A stretch of 64,000 bases of DNA from Syncephalis plumigaleata (taxonomy: Eukaryota; Zoopagomycota; Zoopagomycetes; Zoopagales; Piptocephalidaceae): assembly GCA_025201365.1 (NCBI GenBank), contig JAIXMF010000018.1, positions 248,001-312,000 of the forward strand, read 5' to 3'. Below are positions 13,606 to 24,076 of the stretch, piece after piece (position 1 is the first letter of the stretch; each line of letters opens with the position of its first letter). The position numbers and the translations under genes are program-made. The notes under the pieces are model-generated. The model made no database searches, had not been told where the DNA came from, and was given only the letters and a program-made list of their open reading frames with translations.

Positions 13606-15901
13606 ATGATGCCACGGCCAGGCACTCATGGCTCGTCTACTTCTGCCGACAGTGGACGAGTTCTGGCTGTGAAGTCTTCTATCTCCGGCATTGGTTGGAA
13701 GAAGCATCACGATGTTTTGCGCGATTTTGTAGACATCGTGCACACCACGACCTTCCATGCTTATGCATTAGCGAAATATATATTCCTTAAAGAACATAAT
13801 AAGCGAAACTTTAAGTTCGAAAATTATATTCGTGAAGACTTCTTCAAACAAGTATGGCTTTCCTTAATCAAGCGTACACGCAAAAGCACACCCAAAGAAA
13901 AAACGGTTCGATATCGCAAATTCATCAAGAAGCATCTCAAAGACTACCTTAAACTTACTGGCTATCAACCGCCGGTGTTAGCCTATGCCGATCAGTCAGC
14001 TACTTACGAGGCAACGAAGATGTACGTTGCTTACACCAACAACGTCCGATTGCGCTTTGGCGACTTTCTTCGACGCGCTATTAACAAGTTTTTCGATGTC
14101 AAGGAGAAGCTAAAGGATATGAGGAAGGAGATGCTAAAAGATATGAAGAAGGAATTGCCCGAGGATGTAAAAGCTGATGAGCTTCGCGCGAGAACCAGAG
14201 CAATCACTGATCCAGCAAAAGAGTTCAAGCTAGCGATGGTACACCGAGGGGGGATTGAAGCGTTGGCTAAAAAGGATCGCGCATTTACCAGAGCATTCAG
14301 CAAATTCAAAAATGTTTTAAATGCTTACGATAAACGTTACGAATTTGGTAAAAACGGCCTTTATTACGACTGTAAGGAAAACCCAGTGAAGCACTTCAAA
14401 GCGTTCTTTGAGCTTGCGCGCGTGTTCCCTCGCATCCGTTTGAAGGCTTTCAACTGCTTCCCCCTGCGTCGTTCGTTTTCGCCATGCTACGTCCATATCG
14501 ACACCGTTATTCTTTGCCACAACATATTAGGACGCAGTTATGAGGATAAGAAGACTGAGCAGCAGAAGGAATTGGAGAAGAAGTGGACTGATGAAGAGAG
14601 GGAGGAAGCCCTTAAGAAGAAAAAGCAGGAGCATTGGGGACAAATTGTGGAGCTCAATCGAAGGGTATTCAGAGATCAAAAGGATGGCAAGCTCGAGTTT
14701 TTCTATTCAATAGAGACCGATGGCGTTGGTGTCACGGTCATCAAGAAGGGCATCGAGAAGGTCACCGAGGAAGGGGGAGCGAAATCAGCAAAGGATCCCT
14801 TCCCGTATATCAGTAAATTGGGTACTGATGATCACAAGGCAATCAACGGCAAATGCGTGGCCGTGGACCCGGGAAGAAGAAACTTACTGTTTTGTGTACA
14901 CGAAAACTCGACGGTGGAAAATAAGCGCAAATATCGGTACACGAAACTACATCAGGACAAGATGCGGAGGACGAAGGAATACCGCAGGATTCGCGATGAC
15001 TGCAAGAAGGGGAATCAGGCGGTGCAGGATGCCGAGGCAGCTCTTTCAAAAGCCCAGGGCAACACTGTATCTCTGGGGAATTATAAGAAATATCTGAAGT
15101 ATCGAGCACAACACACAGATGTTCTCACCAGCTTTTATAAAGATACTCTCACCCTTCCCAACACCGATCCCACCGCCCATTCTGCCCAACATCCTCTTTT
15201 CAGGAAGTTGAAGCTTTCGGCCTACATCAGCAAGCAGCAAAGTGATCAAAAGCTGATTGATGACTTAAGAGGGAAGTTCGATAAGGATGCAGCATTTGTG
15301 ATGGGCAACTGGTCCGCTCCTCACACCAAATACCACGAGCCCATACGTGGTATTGGCTTTAGAAGACTTTTGAAACGACATGGGTTTAAAGTCTTTCTAA
15401 TCGACGAGCATAAGACCAGCAAGTGCTGCCCAGCCTGCAACAATCCCACCCTCGAGAAATTCAAGCCAGTCGCGAATCCTCGGTCGAAGCAACATGAAGA
15501 CAGCCATAAAATTATCTGTCATGGTCTTTTAAGGTAAGTACAATTTATTACACTTTGCTATTTATCATAACATATTAATTAATTATTTTATTAGATGCAC
15601 ACATCAACCTTGTAAAGAGGCCATGAAAGATATAAAGGCTAAGAAGGAGCAAGAGGATATGATGGACGTGGATTATAAAGAGGACCCGGAATTTAAAAGA
15701 TACGATCATCGTCTGTGGAATCGGGATATGGCTGCATGTCTGAATTTTATTCAGATTATTTATAGTGTTCGTAAGGACAAAGGTGTTCCAACACAATTCC
15801 AACGAAGTGCCGTTTCTCCTCCTCAGCCTAGTACATCCGCAAAGCATTCACTAAATGAAGATCAAGATCAAGAGGGATCCAAACATCAAAAAACAAATTA
15901 A
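13606..15901 (+). CDS. Fanzor RNA-guided nuclease (TnpB homologue), apparently intact
   Basis: Exons 13606-15533 and 15595-15901 (61-bp GT-AG intron) join in frame to 744 residues. Family landmarks in order: PLRRSFSPCYVHIDT (about 285-300), SIETDGVGVTV with D372, RuvC-I AVDPGRRNLLF with D421, GNWSAPHTKYH (about 567), RuvC-II LIDEHKTSK with E601, a zinc finger (C607/C608 and C611, then C638, C644 and C649 in CHGLLRCTHQPC), and RuvC-III LWNRDMAACLN with D687. The glutamate sitting just before TSK-C-C, instead of on the usual RuvC-II strand, is characteristic of Fanzor. The N-terminal 300 residues are basic and should form the RNA-binding wedge/recognition part. By family knowledge the protein uses a guide RNA from its own 3' region to cut DNA; here it may help element persistence. 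The tail (QDQEGSKHQKT) is polar and basic. ATG 13606 or 13609 are the first ATGs in frame. The intron splits the zinc finger. Confidence 0.93.
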
Positions 15902-16049
15902 CCAGGTTGTATCGTCAACCGCCACACTGTCGCCTAAACGACAATGGCACCCCAAAATACGGAGTAGTAATACTTGTAAGTGTTAACATCATCATTATTT
16001 ATTCGTAAAGACAGAAGGCTAACTGCGCAAATTGGATGGAAAAAGCCTG
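15902..16049 (+). ncRNA. candidate guide (omega/f) RNA scaffold and right end of copy 1
   Basis: Immediately after the Fanzor stop codon two adjacent hairpins can be read. GGTTG/CAACC (15905-15909 with 15916-15920) has loop TATCGT. A longer one follows: GCCA-cac-TGTCG / CGACA-a-TGGC (15921-15948). The rest runs to the inverted repeat. In characterised TnpB and Fanzor loci the guide RNA is transcribed from the 3' end of the gene through the right end of the element, with the guide reading into flanking DNA. Position and structure fit; transcription is not shown. The RNA probably begins inside the coding sequence, so the 5' limit is unknown. Confidence 0.5.
16024..16044. repeat. right terminal inverted repeat of copy 1
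   Basis: Exact complement of 11953-11973. The same block recurs near 17974-17995 in copy 2. The element then ends GCCTG followed by TA. Confidence 0.85.
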
Positions 16050-16171
16050 TAATGTGCGATGATTGACAATAAACACGTATGATGGTGCTCTTCCTCGCCT
16101 ACTTCCTCTTTCTTGTTCCGCTCTTTTCTAGTTTACTGAATCATTATTTATTTCTGTTTCAAAATACTGAT

Positions 16172-17338
16172 ATGCTACGTATGCCGTCGTTAATAACACG
16201 TCTAGCTATTCTCGCTGTAACTGTATTGTTGCAAGGCGGTGATGCAGCTGAAGATTTCACAGTTGAACCCGGTAAGCGGCAGTAGTTATTGCTGAATATC
16301 TCAAGGCAAGTAAGCTCATCTTGACGAGTAATAGGCTTCGAAGCGGTTACTTGCGGTAGTACTATTCGACTGGTTCATCAAGCGACGCAATATCAACTGC
16401 ATTCCTTGGAGGCGAAATACGGTACAGGAATACACTAGTTTACACTGGCGAATAGAGTCTAATACTAGTGATACACGATGATGATGCTCATAATGATAAT
16501 ATACAGGACAAGGTCAAGGCAGTGGACAGCAAATTGTTACGGCATTAAAGACAGACTCTGATCAGGATTGTTTCTGGCTAGTGAAAGGATCCATTGGTAC
16601 CAATTGTTTACGAGGGTAAGTACTGTACTCGACTCCTTAGAAAAGACCATGTACCTATGGCAGTATCATCCATGACTTACGCATCTTGGGTGATTCCCCT
16701 CTTCTAGAACACCCGTACAATGTGGAGATACCATTCGTCTTATGCATTATATGACAGGCAAACACTTGCATAGTCATACGTTTAGTTCACCCCTCTCGCA
16801 ACAACAGGAGGTCAGTGGATTTGCCGATGAAGATGATGGTAAGTGATAGATGATGATGGTGGATCTCGTTAAATACTTTTATATTCATTATTGGCAATGA
16901 CTGTACTCTTTGTGTTTATCTAGGTGATCACTGGATTGTTGAATGTCCAACTGATCTAACAGCAGCTAATGGTAAATCAGCATGGGTTGTTGATGGTACA
17001 CCTGTATGGACACGAGAGATACCCGTGTATCTACGTCATGCCAATACTGACACCTATCTATCTGCATCATCTGACTACATCTACGGATCACCTATTCGTG
17101 GTCAGATGGAGGTGTCGGCCGCTTCTTATTCGAGTGATAACACGCTTTGGCAAGCAGCTGTAAGTATAGTGTAGATTTACTTGAGTAATTAACTAGCTAA
17201 ACAATATCATTGTTATAGAATGGCGTGTATTTCGGTATTCCTAAGAATAGCAGTAACAGTAACAGTAATGATACAGCATCGAATAACGAGTCTAGCAATA
17301 ATGGTGAACAGATCAAAGATGATCATGATGAATTATAA
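16172..17338 (+). CDS. SDF2: SDF2-like ER protein with MIR repeats and HDEL
   Basis: Exons 16172-16271, 16335-16421, 16507-16615, 16708-16838, 16924-17159 and 17219-17338 splice in frame to 260 residues. An N-terminal signal peptide (LITRLAILAVTVLLQGGDA) is followed by MIR repeats (VTCGSTIRLVHQATQYQLHS, GSGQQIV, PVQCGDTIRLMHYMTGKHLHS, IPVYLRHANTDTYLS). The protein ends HDEL, the ER retrieval signal. SDF2 proteins work in the ER lumen with chaperones and with protein O-mannosyltransferases, whose MIR domains they share. The start ATG at 16172 is only 122 bp after transposon copy 1, and the stop is 6 bp before copy 2, so both transcript ends probably use transposon-proximal sequence. Confidence 0.92.
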
Positions 17339-17344
17339 TAACTA

Positions 17345-18000
17345 CAGTGTTTTTCCATCCATTTTGCGCATTTATCCTTTAGCTTTTGCGGGTTATTAAT
17401 AAATAATCTATTCAATTGTTAATGCCATTATTACAATAGAAATGCCAATTGATATAGCATGATAATAATAACAATTCAATATGTAATTAATACTTCATTG
17501 ATAGCGATAATGATCATCATCAATTCTATAAGGTAGACGATACAAGTATACTAGTATAGTTGGATATTGCCATGTCATGTACTTACAAGTAGCTATTGAT
17601 TATCGTGTATGGAATCGTGATATGGCTGCATGTCTGAACTTCATTCAGATTATTCACAGTGTTCGTAAGGACAAGGAGGTCGAGATGGATAAAGACAACA
17701 AGCCAATTAAAAAATTCGAGCATCGTTTGTGGAATCGGGATATGGCTGCATGTCTGAATTTTATTCAGATTATTCTCAGTGCTCGTAATGGAAGTCGTAT
17801 TCCAACACAATTTCAACGAGGTGCCGTTCCTTCTAAGCGTTCAAGACAAGGAGGACAAGGACAACGGGGGTCCAAACAACAAAAATCAAATTAACCGTGG
17901 AGTTATCGCTGCCACACCACAAAATACGTAAGTGTTATTATAACTATTATTTATTCGTAAAACAGAAGGCTAACTGCGCAAATTGGATGGAAAAAGTCTG
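17345..18000 (+). mobile_element. Fanzor transposon, copy 2 (656-bp deletion derivative)
   Basis: Bounded by TA (17343-44) CAGTGTTTTTCC on the left and GGAAAAAGTCTG TA (18001-02) on the right. The left arm (to 17593) matches 11948-12204 of copy 1 closely, and the right arm matches 15960-16049. Between them only the very end of the Fanzor gene remains, so roughly 3.4 kb has been removed internally. It has the same orientation as copy 1. It would need both transposase and, if relevant, Fanzor protein from elsewhere. Confidence 0.85.
17594..17894 (+). pseudogene. Fanzor 3'-end remnant with duplicated RuvC-III block
   Basis: An open frame encodes YRVWNRDMAACLNFIQII and, about 40 residues later, HRLWNRDMAACLNFIQII, then the copy-1-like tail (RIPTQFQRGAVP) and a stop at 17894. 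The RuvC-III motif with its catalytic aspartate is thus present twice in tandem, while RuvC-I, RuvC-II and the zinc finger are absent. No nuclease activity is expected from this fragment. A hairpin GTGG/CCAC (17897-17900 with 17912-17915, loop containing TTATCG) follows the stop. Confidence 0.8.
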
Positions 18001-18151
18001 TATCTATTGCTGTCTTGTTATATGAATTCATCCTAGAAATAAACAATATTTTGCAATATACATGTATATGTATTCATGTATATATTAGTTACACATATTT
18101 TATTGCTAAAATTACGATGATAAGAAATGTAAACTGGAATGTTCTAATTGC

Positions 18152-19632
18152 TTATGCAGTTGGCGATGATGAAGTAATCGGTCCTGCACTAGTGGCTGCT
18201 TGTGAATTAGATGTCGATGATGATGACACCGTAAGTAATGGTGGCGAGGATGATCGTGACTTGACCGACGATGGTAGCGTGTCGATGCCCACATTACTCT
18301 TACGTCGACGATGACCGGCTTGCCATGCAGTCGATTCCGTTTGTCTAAATGCAACAATGGCACGATCCACTTCCTCCATCATTTCCAGGGCCATTTGATA
18401 GATTTCACTACCGACTGGATTGTACATGAGTGCATTCTGGAAGATTAATAACATGTCATGATGAAATTCATCTGTTGTATTAATTTTCTAATCAATCAAT
18501 CAATCAATCAATAGTAATCGAGTTAGAAATACATGTTAATTCACTATTACTGCTATTCTATAGAGGAATCTATTTGATGTTTACTTACACTATCACGTAC
18601 TCGCTTGCGTACAGTGTTCAAATCCATAGGACGACGTACGATATCATAGTAGCCTGGTGCCTGTTGACGACGAATAGGCTGAGCAAATATCGAGGCATAC
18701 CGATGATTGGCTAGATCGCGCCATATCATTAGTACGAGTTTGCGCCATGTCTTTAGTCGTTCGACCTCCTCCTCGGCTGTCATCTCAGGTCGAGTGATCG
18801 GTGAGGATGTCTTGCTCCAGTGACCGGGTTCACGCTCGGATTCCATACCTGTCTCACCTTCTGAGTATCTCATTAGTTATAATGTCGTTCATTCGTATTA
18901 TCTTCCTGTTGATCAAGCACTTACCTGCTAGTGCGGTATGTGTGTCCAATTCAGCGGTACTAACTATTGTGATGGCTAACGTGTTAGTCATGTATATATA
19001 TATATTTATATTTATATGCAAGTGCACATCAACTATATCGTCTGGTTACCTTCTTCACGTTCTAATTCATTCATTGTTGATTCAGTGGCCGTTTCACGCT
19101 TAACACGCTGCGTGTCATCCGACAAATCCATCGGTGTGGGTCGTTTTCTCGTAGTCTTTGTGTCGGTATCCGTTGTATCCATATTGATTGCATTATCCAC
19201 TGTCTGTGTGTTTATATCTGTCATACTCGTGTCATGTACAATGGATGATTTATCCTTATTTGCATCTGGATTGCTTTCCGTGCTACGTGCACTATGCGAT
19301 CTAGTGACCATAGGTGCTGGCAGTGCAGCATCTGTAATCTCTGTGTCCGATTCCATATTACTTGACTCCTTCTCCTGATCAACATCCATTTCTGTGGCAG
19401 AGTCACGTCTTATTGCATCTACTAGTTGTGCATCATCATGATCACTTGATTGCACGGTTGTTGCTGGTATATCAGTTAATTGATCATCACTTTGTTTAGA
19501 CTCCATATGTTCTTGACTGGATGATTCCGCTTTCGTAATTGGCAATTTAGCAAGTGCATCCTTATTCTCAACCTTCTTGAGTTGTTCCTTATGTTTTGAC
19601 TCTTCTTGTGGTACCTCTGCTACTGTCTGTTC

Positions 19633-19667
<35 letters not shown>

Positions 19668-20466
19668 CAGTCTTCTCATTATCAATATCCATAGTATCAG
19701 GTTTTGAATTAACTGCTGCTGCTGTGGCTGCTGCTGTAGTTAACACCTTGTCCGAGTTCTTAATTAAATACTCATCCCATTGTCCAGTTCGTATTTGATG
19801 AATCTCCTCGACAAGCGTACTAATCGCTTATGATTAACATGCTGTATCGCGTTTTTATATCATCTATACTACACCTACCGAAGACGATCTTCATCCTCTT
19901 TAATCGACTGTTTAAGCTCTTCCACTCGTAATGCATGAAAACGACCAGCCAATTTCATGACAGCAGGCATATCTAGAGTACGCGTAATATATTAGTACGA
20001 TATACACATAGACACGTATCGATTACATACCGCGTGCTCCACTAGTACCTGTTGCTTCTTCAGGTCGACTCTTACTATAGTCATAGTTAGCAATAATAAC
20101 AAGCGACTATTCACTTTACTAACCGTTCCTCTTCAAGGTCAGCAATCAGCTGTTTATATTGCTTTTCGCAATTCTACACATTTGATCGATTGGTTACAAT
20201 ACTGACAAATAGTTTACGCATTCCAGTGTAAATACCTTAGGAGTCAACGCTTCCGGTTGCGTAATCAAACGGTGTTGACGTAGTATACGCGATACAGTAG
20301 GCCAACGATCATCGCCATAGTGATATATCGCTTGTAGTAAAAGTAGATTGTTCAGTGTATTCCATACAGGCTGTGTGGTTATTTGCTCTGTAGGATCAGA
20401 CACTGGTTGAACTGTAGGTTCCTCATTATTATTATTATTGCTATCACGCGTTGGACTTTTTAACAT
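18152..20466 (-). CDS. bromodomain protein with SANT-like N-terminus, BRD8/NuA4-like
   Basis: Eight exons (20466-20236, 20173-20124, 20074-20031, 19972-19879, 19819-19050, 18963-18925, 18860-18589, 18487-18152) splice in frame to 611 residues. Near the N-terminus (about 38-66) lies a Myb/SANT-like helix set (WNTLNNLLLLQAIYHYGDDR, WPTVSRILRQH), then a coiled region (KQSIKEDEDRLR). The middle is a long T/S/D-rich low-complexity region. The bromodomain is C-terminal (YASIFAQPIRRQQAPGYYDI, RRPMDLNTVRKRV, LLIFQNALMYNPVGSEIYQ) with the acetyl-lysine-binding Asn in NALMYN. This order matches BRD8 and fission yeast Bdc1, subunits of the NuA4/TIP60 acetyltransferase complex. A 39-bp microexon (18963-18925) is needed for phase. 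Confidence 0.8.
18486..18512. repeat. AATC tetranucleotide run
   Basis: About six tandem AATC units inside an intron of the bromodomain gene. Confidence 0.8.
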
Positions 20467-21191
20467 GATGTATTCTGAGTAAAATGAGTGATGAGTAAAG
20501 GTAGAGAAAAGTAGTAGTAGTAGTAGTAAGGAGAGGAGAGGAAGGAGAGGATAGAGTCAAGTCACGACGAGTATTTAGATCAAACAAACAAACAAACAAG
20601 ATAATACGATGACGTGAGTGAGACATGCAGTTAAGTAGTAGTAGTAGTAGTGATATGAATATAACACAATATCATATTTGTTTGTAAACAAAACATAGAA
20701 ATAGATTGAAATCAGATATACCGCGCTAAATTAAAAGAACAAAGAATACGCCATTGCTTGATATAGACATCGCAAGCAGAGAGAAATACTACAACGGTAG
20801 CAATAACGATGACGACAACAACGATAATAATAATAGTAATGATAGTAGTAATAATAGTAATATAGAAGTAATAAAGTAAAACAAATAGTAAAGTGAATAT
20901 CATGCACAGCACACGCACACACACACGTCCATAAGCACAAACAAAAACATGCCAGAACATGTAATCGTATTCTCGATTCATCTGTCATTAGGCCATTTCT
21001 AGTCATATCCATATATCCATGTGTATATGTCTATCTATACTCAATGAGACACGATATAAACGAGATCTATATAGCGTATAGTATAGTATAGTAGATCATG
21101 GTCTATAGCATGCATCATTCCTTCTTAGTAATAGAGCACACATATACACACACACAGAGAGAGTGTGAGAGAGTGAGAGAGACACGCGCAC
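20467..21191. other. intergenic
   Basis: Region between two minus-strand genes. Contains AGT/TAG trinucleotide runs (20511-20530, 20635-20652) and CA/GA dinucleotide runs (21140-21182). No gene seen. Confidence 0.5.
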
Positions 21192-24076
21192 CTATTGACC
21201 AACCTCGTCGCCTTCATCGTCAAAGGGTTCGTCATGCTCACTAGCAATGCTATTGGATATTTCTAATAGAGCCTCGATGGCCGGTGGAAGATGACCGCGA
21301 TTAGCCTGCAGTACCACTTCACACACGTCGACATCGACATTAGGGAACATGTCACGTAGCGTGTTAAAGGCAGCGCAATAATCTTTGCTACGCGAGATAG
21401 TGCTACGCGATCGAATGGATTGTGCGTCCGATAGGGTAAATAGCGACGTGCTTGAATCGATGGACATGGTACGTGCACGACGAACACCCATGGGTACATT
21501 GGATGTACCATTGACGGTGTTACCATTACTGCTACCATTACTACTACCATTACTACCATTACCGTTATGATGACCTTGGACACCTTGGTTATTGCTGCTT
21601 AGACCACGATGAGATGATGTTGTCGGTGACCATGCAGTAGTGGAGGTGGAGATGCTACTAGGCGGTGGGGACGCGGCACCCGGGAACAGCACCGAACTGG
21701 ATGTGGTCGAGGCGGTGTCATCATGCTCGTTTGATTCTAAAAATTGATCGAAGCGTCGAACTGCCCGCTGAGCCATATGGGCGCCCTTGCTTAGAATGCT
21801 AAATCCGTTGGAACGTAACGGTGCAGTGGTATTAGTGGTGGGTGTACCCAATGTACCCAACGAGCCAGACAACGAGGGTCGCCGAGATGGGCCACGGGAA
21901 GAAGAGGAAGGCGTCATAGGAGGCGTTACATTTTCATAATTAATAGGAGAACGCACTGGCAATGAGCTCACATCTGGTTTCTCGCGGGCCATTTCCTCGA
22001 GTGTTCGACTGATATGACTATAGCAGCAATAATGATGATGATCATTAGAATATAGCTATAATGTTTATGTGAGTTATAACTTACCTGTCAAACTCTTCCT
22101 TGGTAATTGATAGGAGACTCGCGTCTAATCGTTCCAGGAAAGATATGACACTTAGCTAAATGACAAGAGAAAAGAAAACAAGGAATCAATCAGCTGTAAT
22201 GATGATAATCGTAATATTGCTTACCAGATTGGTTAAATAGTAACCTGCTTCTGACTCTAATCGAGATGGATGTCGAAATCGAGAAATATATCTAAGAATA
22301 ACAAGAACAGGGTCAATAGTTCAATCATTAATATTATGCAATCTCGCAGTGTTGCCACTGTCCTTCAATAATAATGATGATGATAATAACGTACTGAACA
22401 TTGGAGACCAATTGTTCGGGATTGGCCTTAATAACTACATAGATAAGAATGGGTAGAAAGATATCGGCACCGGCTGATTCACCTTCCATACGACGAAGTA
22501 AGCCTAGTAATGGTACAATTGTAATAGCAAATTGATTAGCTAATTGTATCTACTCATACTAAATGGTCTAGATATATCTAGTAGTAATACTTACTAAATA
22601 TAACAATGCAGCAGTTGAGAATACAAATCAATTTATCACGCGGTGCTCGATAATTGTTCATTTTCAATAATTCTAATCATCATCATCATCATCATAATGA
22701 ATAAGCTACTCTTGCATAATATCCATTTGTTTTCATTACCTTTTTGTGCAAATTCGAAATAGGATGCATTATGTGGACTGGTAGGAATATCTAAATGTCT
22801 CTCCTCAATCCATCGGAATATCTGAATCTTTTGGTGAATAATCTCGTCACGCTCAGCATCATCGGTTGTTCTGGAGCAGAATATCCTAAATATTATCGTT
22901 ATAATGTCTACTTCTAGCAATACTACTACTGTCATCATCATCATCATTGTATACTTACTCGCCAAACAATCGATTCATTACTAGTTTCTCCATGCCTTCA
23001 CGAGCATTATCGAATTCCGCCTCTGGTGCATGTCGCCACTGGTCACACTCGAGCATCTTTCCCTCGATAAACTAGATAGTAAAGCATGTTAAGATGTCTA
23101 CCTCATGAAGCATGCCTCTTTTTCTTGTTTGCTGATTAATCAACAAGACCTAGAAATAATACGTACCTCTAGAAAGTCGTGGATAATTCGAATCTGCTCG
23201 TTGACCGTCCATGCTTTCTTGTTAAATTCACGTAGAAAGCTAGTTTCATTGTATTACATTTAGCGATATTGTCTAATCATTAATGACACAATGTGCTCAC
23301 CTTTTTAGATAGCGTGTAATGGGTGCAGAGCTACGGTGACGCATTTGCTCCAAGAATTTCCGGTAATCAAACTTTGGCTTTTCGTCCTTTTTATCGGTCT
23401 GTCCGCCATCTGCCGATACCAATGTATTATCTTGCTTCGTATTAGCCGATGATATGGGTAATAATGAGGATACAATAGTGGATAAAGAGGAGAATTGGGA
23501 GGACAAAAATGCACTGCTATTGCTATTGCTTATAGTACCTTTGCTGTTAATCATGCTTCCATTCGGACTGGCTCCAATCGACGGCTGTCGTTCGCTGGCC
23601 TTTGGCGTACGATCTCCGGCCTCTTTATCGGATTTGGACGTCGACACTGTTAATCGCGGGGTTACTGGCGGCGAGTCTAGCGTGGTGGAGCAATAAAGGT
23701 TAGACAGTCGATACATATACAAACGAGGGATTGTAGTGCATATGGTCATTGACTACTTACTAGATAAATCTAGACCATCGCCAATACGTCCAGTTTCATT
23801 TAGTAGGGCTGATGTCGAGTGAATCTGTAGTACCACGGGACGAGACGAGGTTCGTGTGGGCGATTTAAGCGACACTGGTCTTTTCACCTCCGAGCCATTA
23901 GAGCTACTATTACTATTATTATTACTATTATTATTTACACCGATAGTCGGTGTGGTATGTCCCGTGTTGCCATTAATTTGAACAGTATTTGGTTGTTGAC
24001 GTGGGGAAGACTTTGCCACTGCAGCTGTTGTCGTCAAAGTGTCATCCAAATGGGGTGACTTTACCGATTGAGCCAT
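21192..24076 (-). CDS. VPS9-domain Rab5-family GEF with CUE domain
   Basis: Ten exons (24076-23761, 23676-23301, 23239-23167, 23071-22959, 22885-22740, 22672-22595, 22503-22395, 22291-22225, 22155-22085, 22017-21192) splice in frame to 724 residues. The VPS9 core is unmistakable: FLREFNKKAWTVNEQIRIIH, AREGMEKLVMNRLF, RDEIIHQKIQIFRWIEERHL, ELLKMNNYRAPRDKLICILN, GADIFLPILIYVVIKANPEQ, LVSNVQYISRFRHP. The C-terminus carries a CUE domain (FNTLRDMFPNVDVDVCEVVL) that binds ubiquitin. This is the architecture of yeast Vps9: it activates Vps21/Rab5 GTPases on endosomes and couples to ubiquitinated cargo. The N-terminal 230 residues and the linker before the CUE are S/N/T-rich and probably disordered. 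Confidence 0.93.

Larger units (their letters stand above)
11948..16049 (+). mobile_element. Fanzor-carrying DNA transposon, copy 1 (full length)
   Basis: A 4.1-kb unit bounded by inverted repeats: TTTTTCCATCCAATTTGCGC starts at 11953 and its complement ends at 16044. TA dinucleotides lie just outside (11946-47 and 16050-51). Copy 2 and copy 3 end in CAGTG or CAGRM next to TA, which fits Tc1/mariner-type ends with TA target duplication. It carries an intact Fanzor gene and no recognisable transposase, so movement would need a transposase in trans. Left arm is 11948-12204 and right arm about 15902-16049; both recur in copy 2. The segment 12205-13490 has no coding signal and is purine-rich on the plus strand, unlike the Fanzor coding region. 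The element sits between the demethylase gene and SDF2. Confidence 0.85.

Noticed and set aside
13606-15901. Plain bacterial TnpB (IS605/IS607) contamination
   Set aside because: The gene has a spliceosomal intron, the Fanzor-type shifted RuvC-II glutamate, and related copies among host genes with TA-flanked inverted repeats.
17345-18000. Copy 2 as a solo fragment from misassembly of copy 1
   Set aside because: It has its own TA borders, many point differences in both arms and a unique doubled RuvC-III block.
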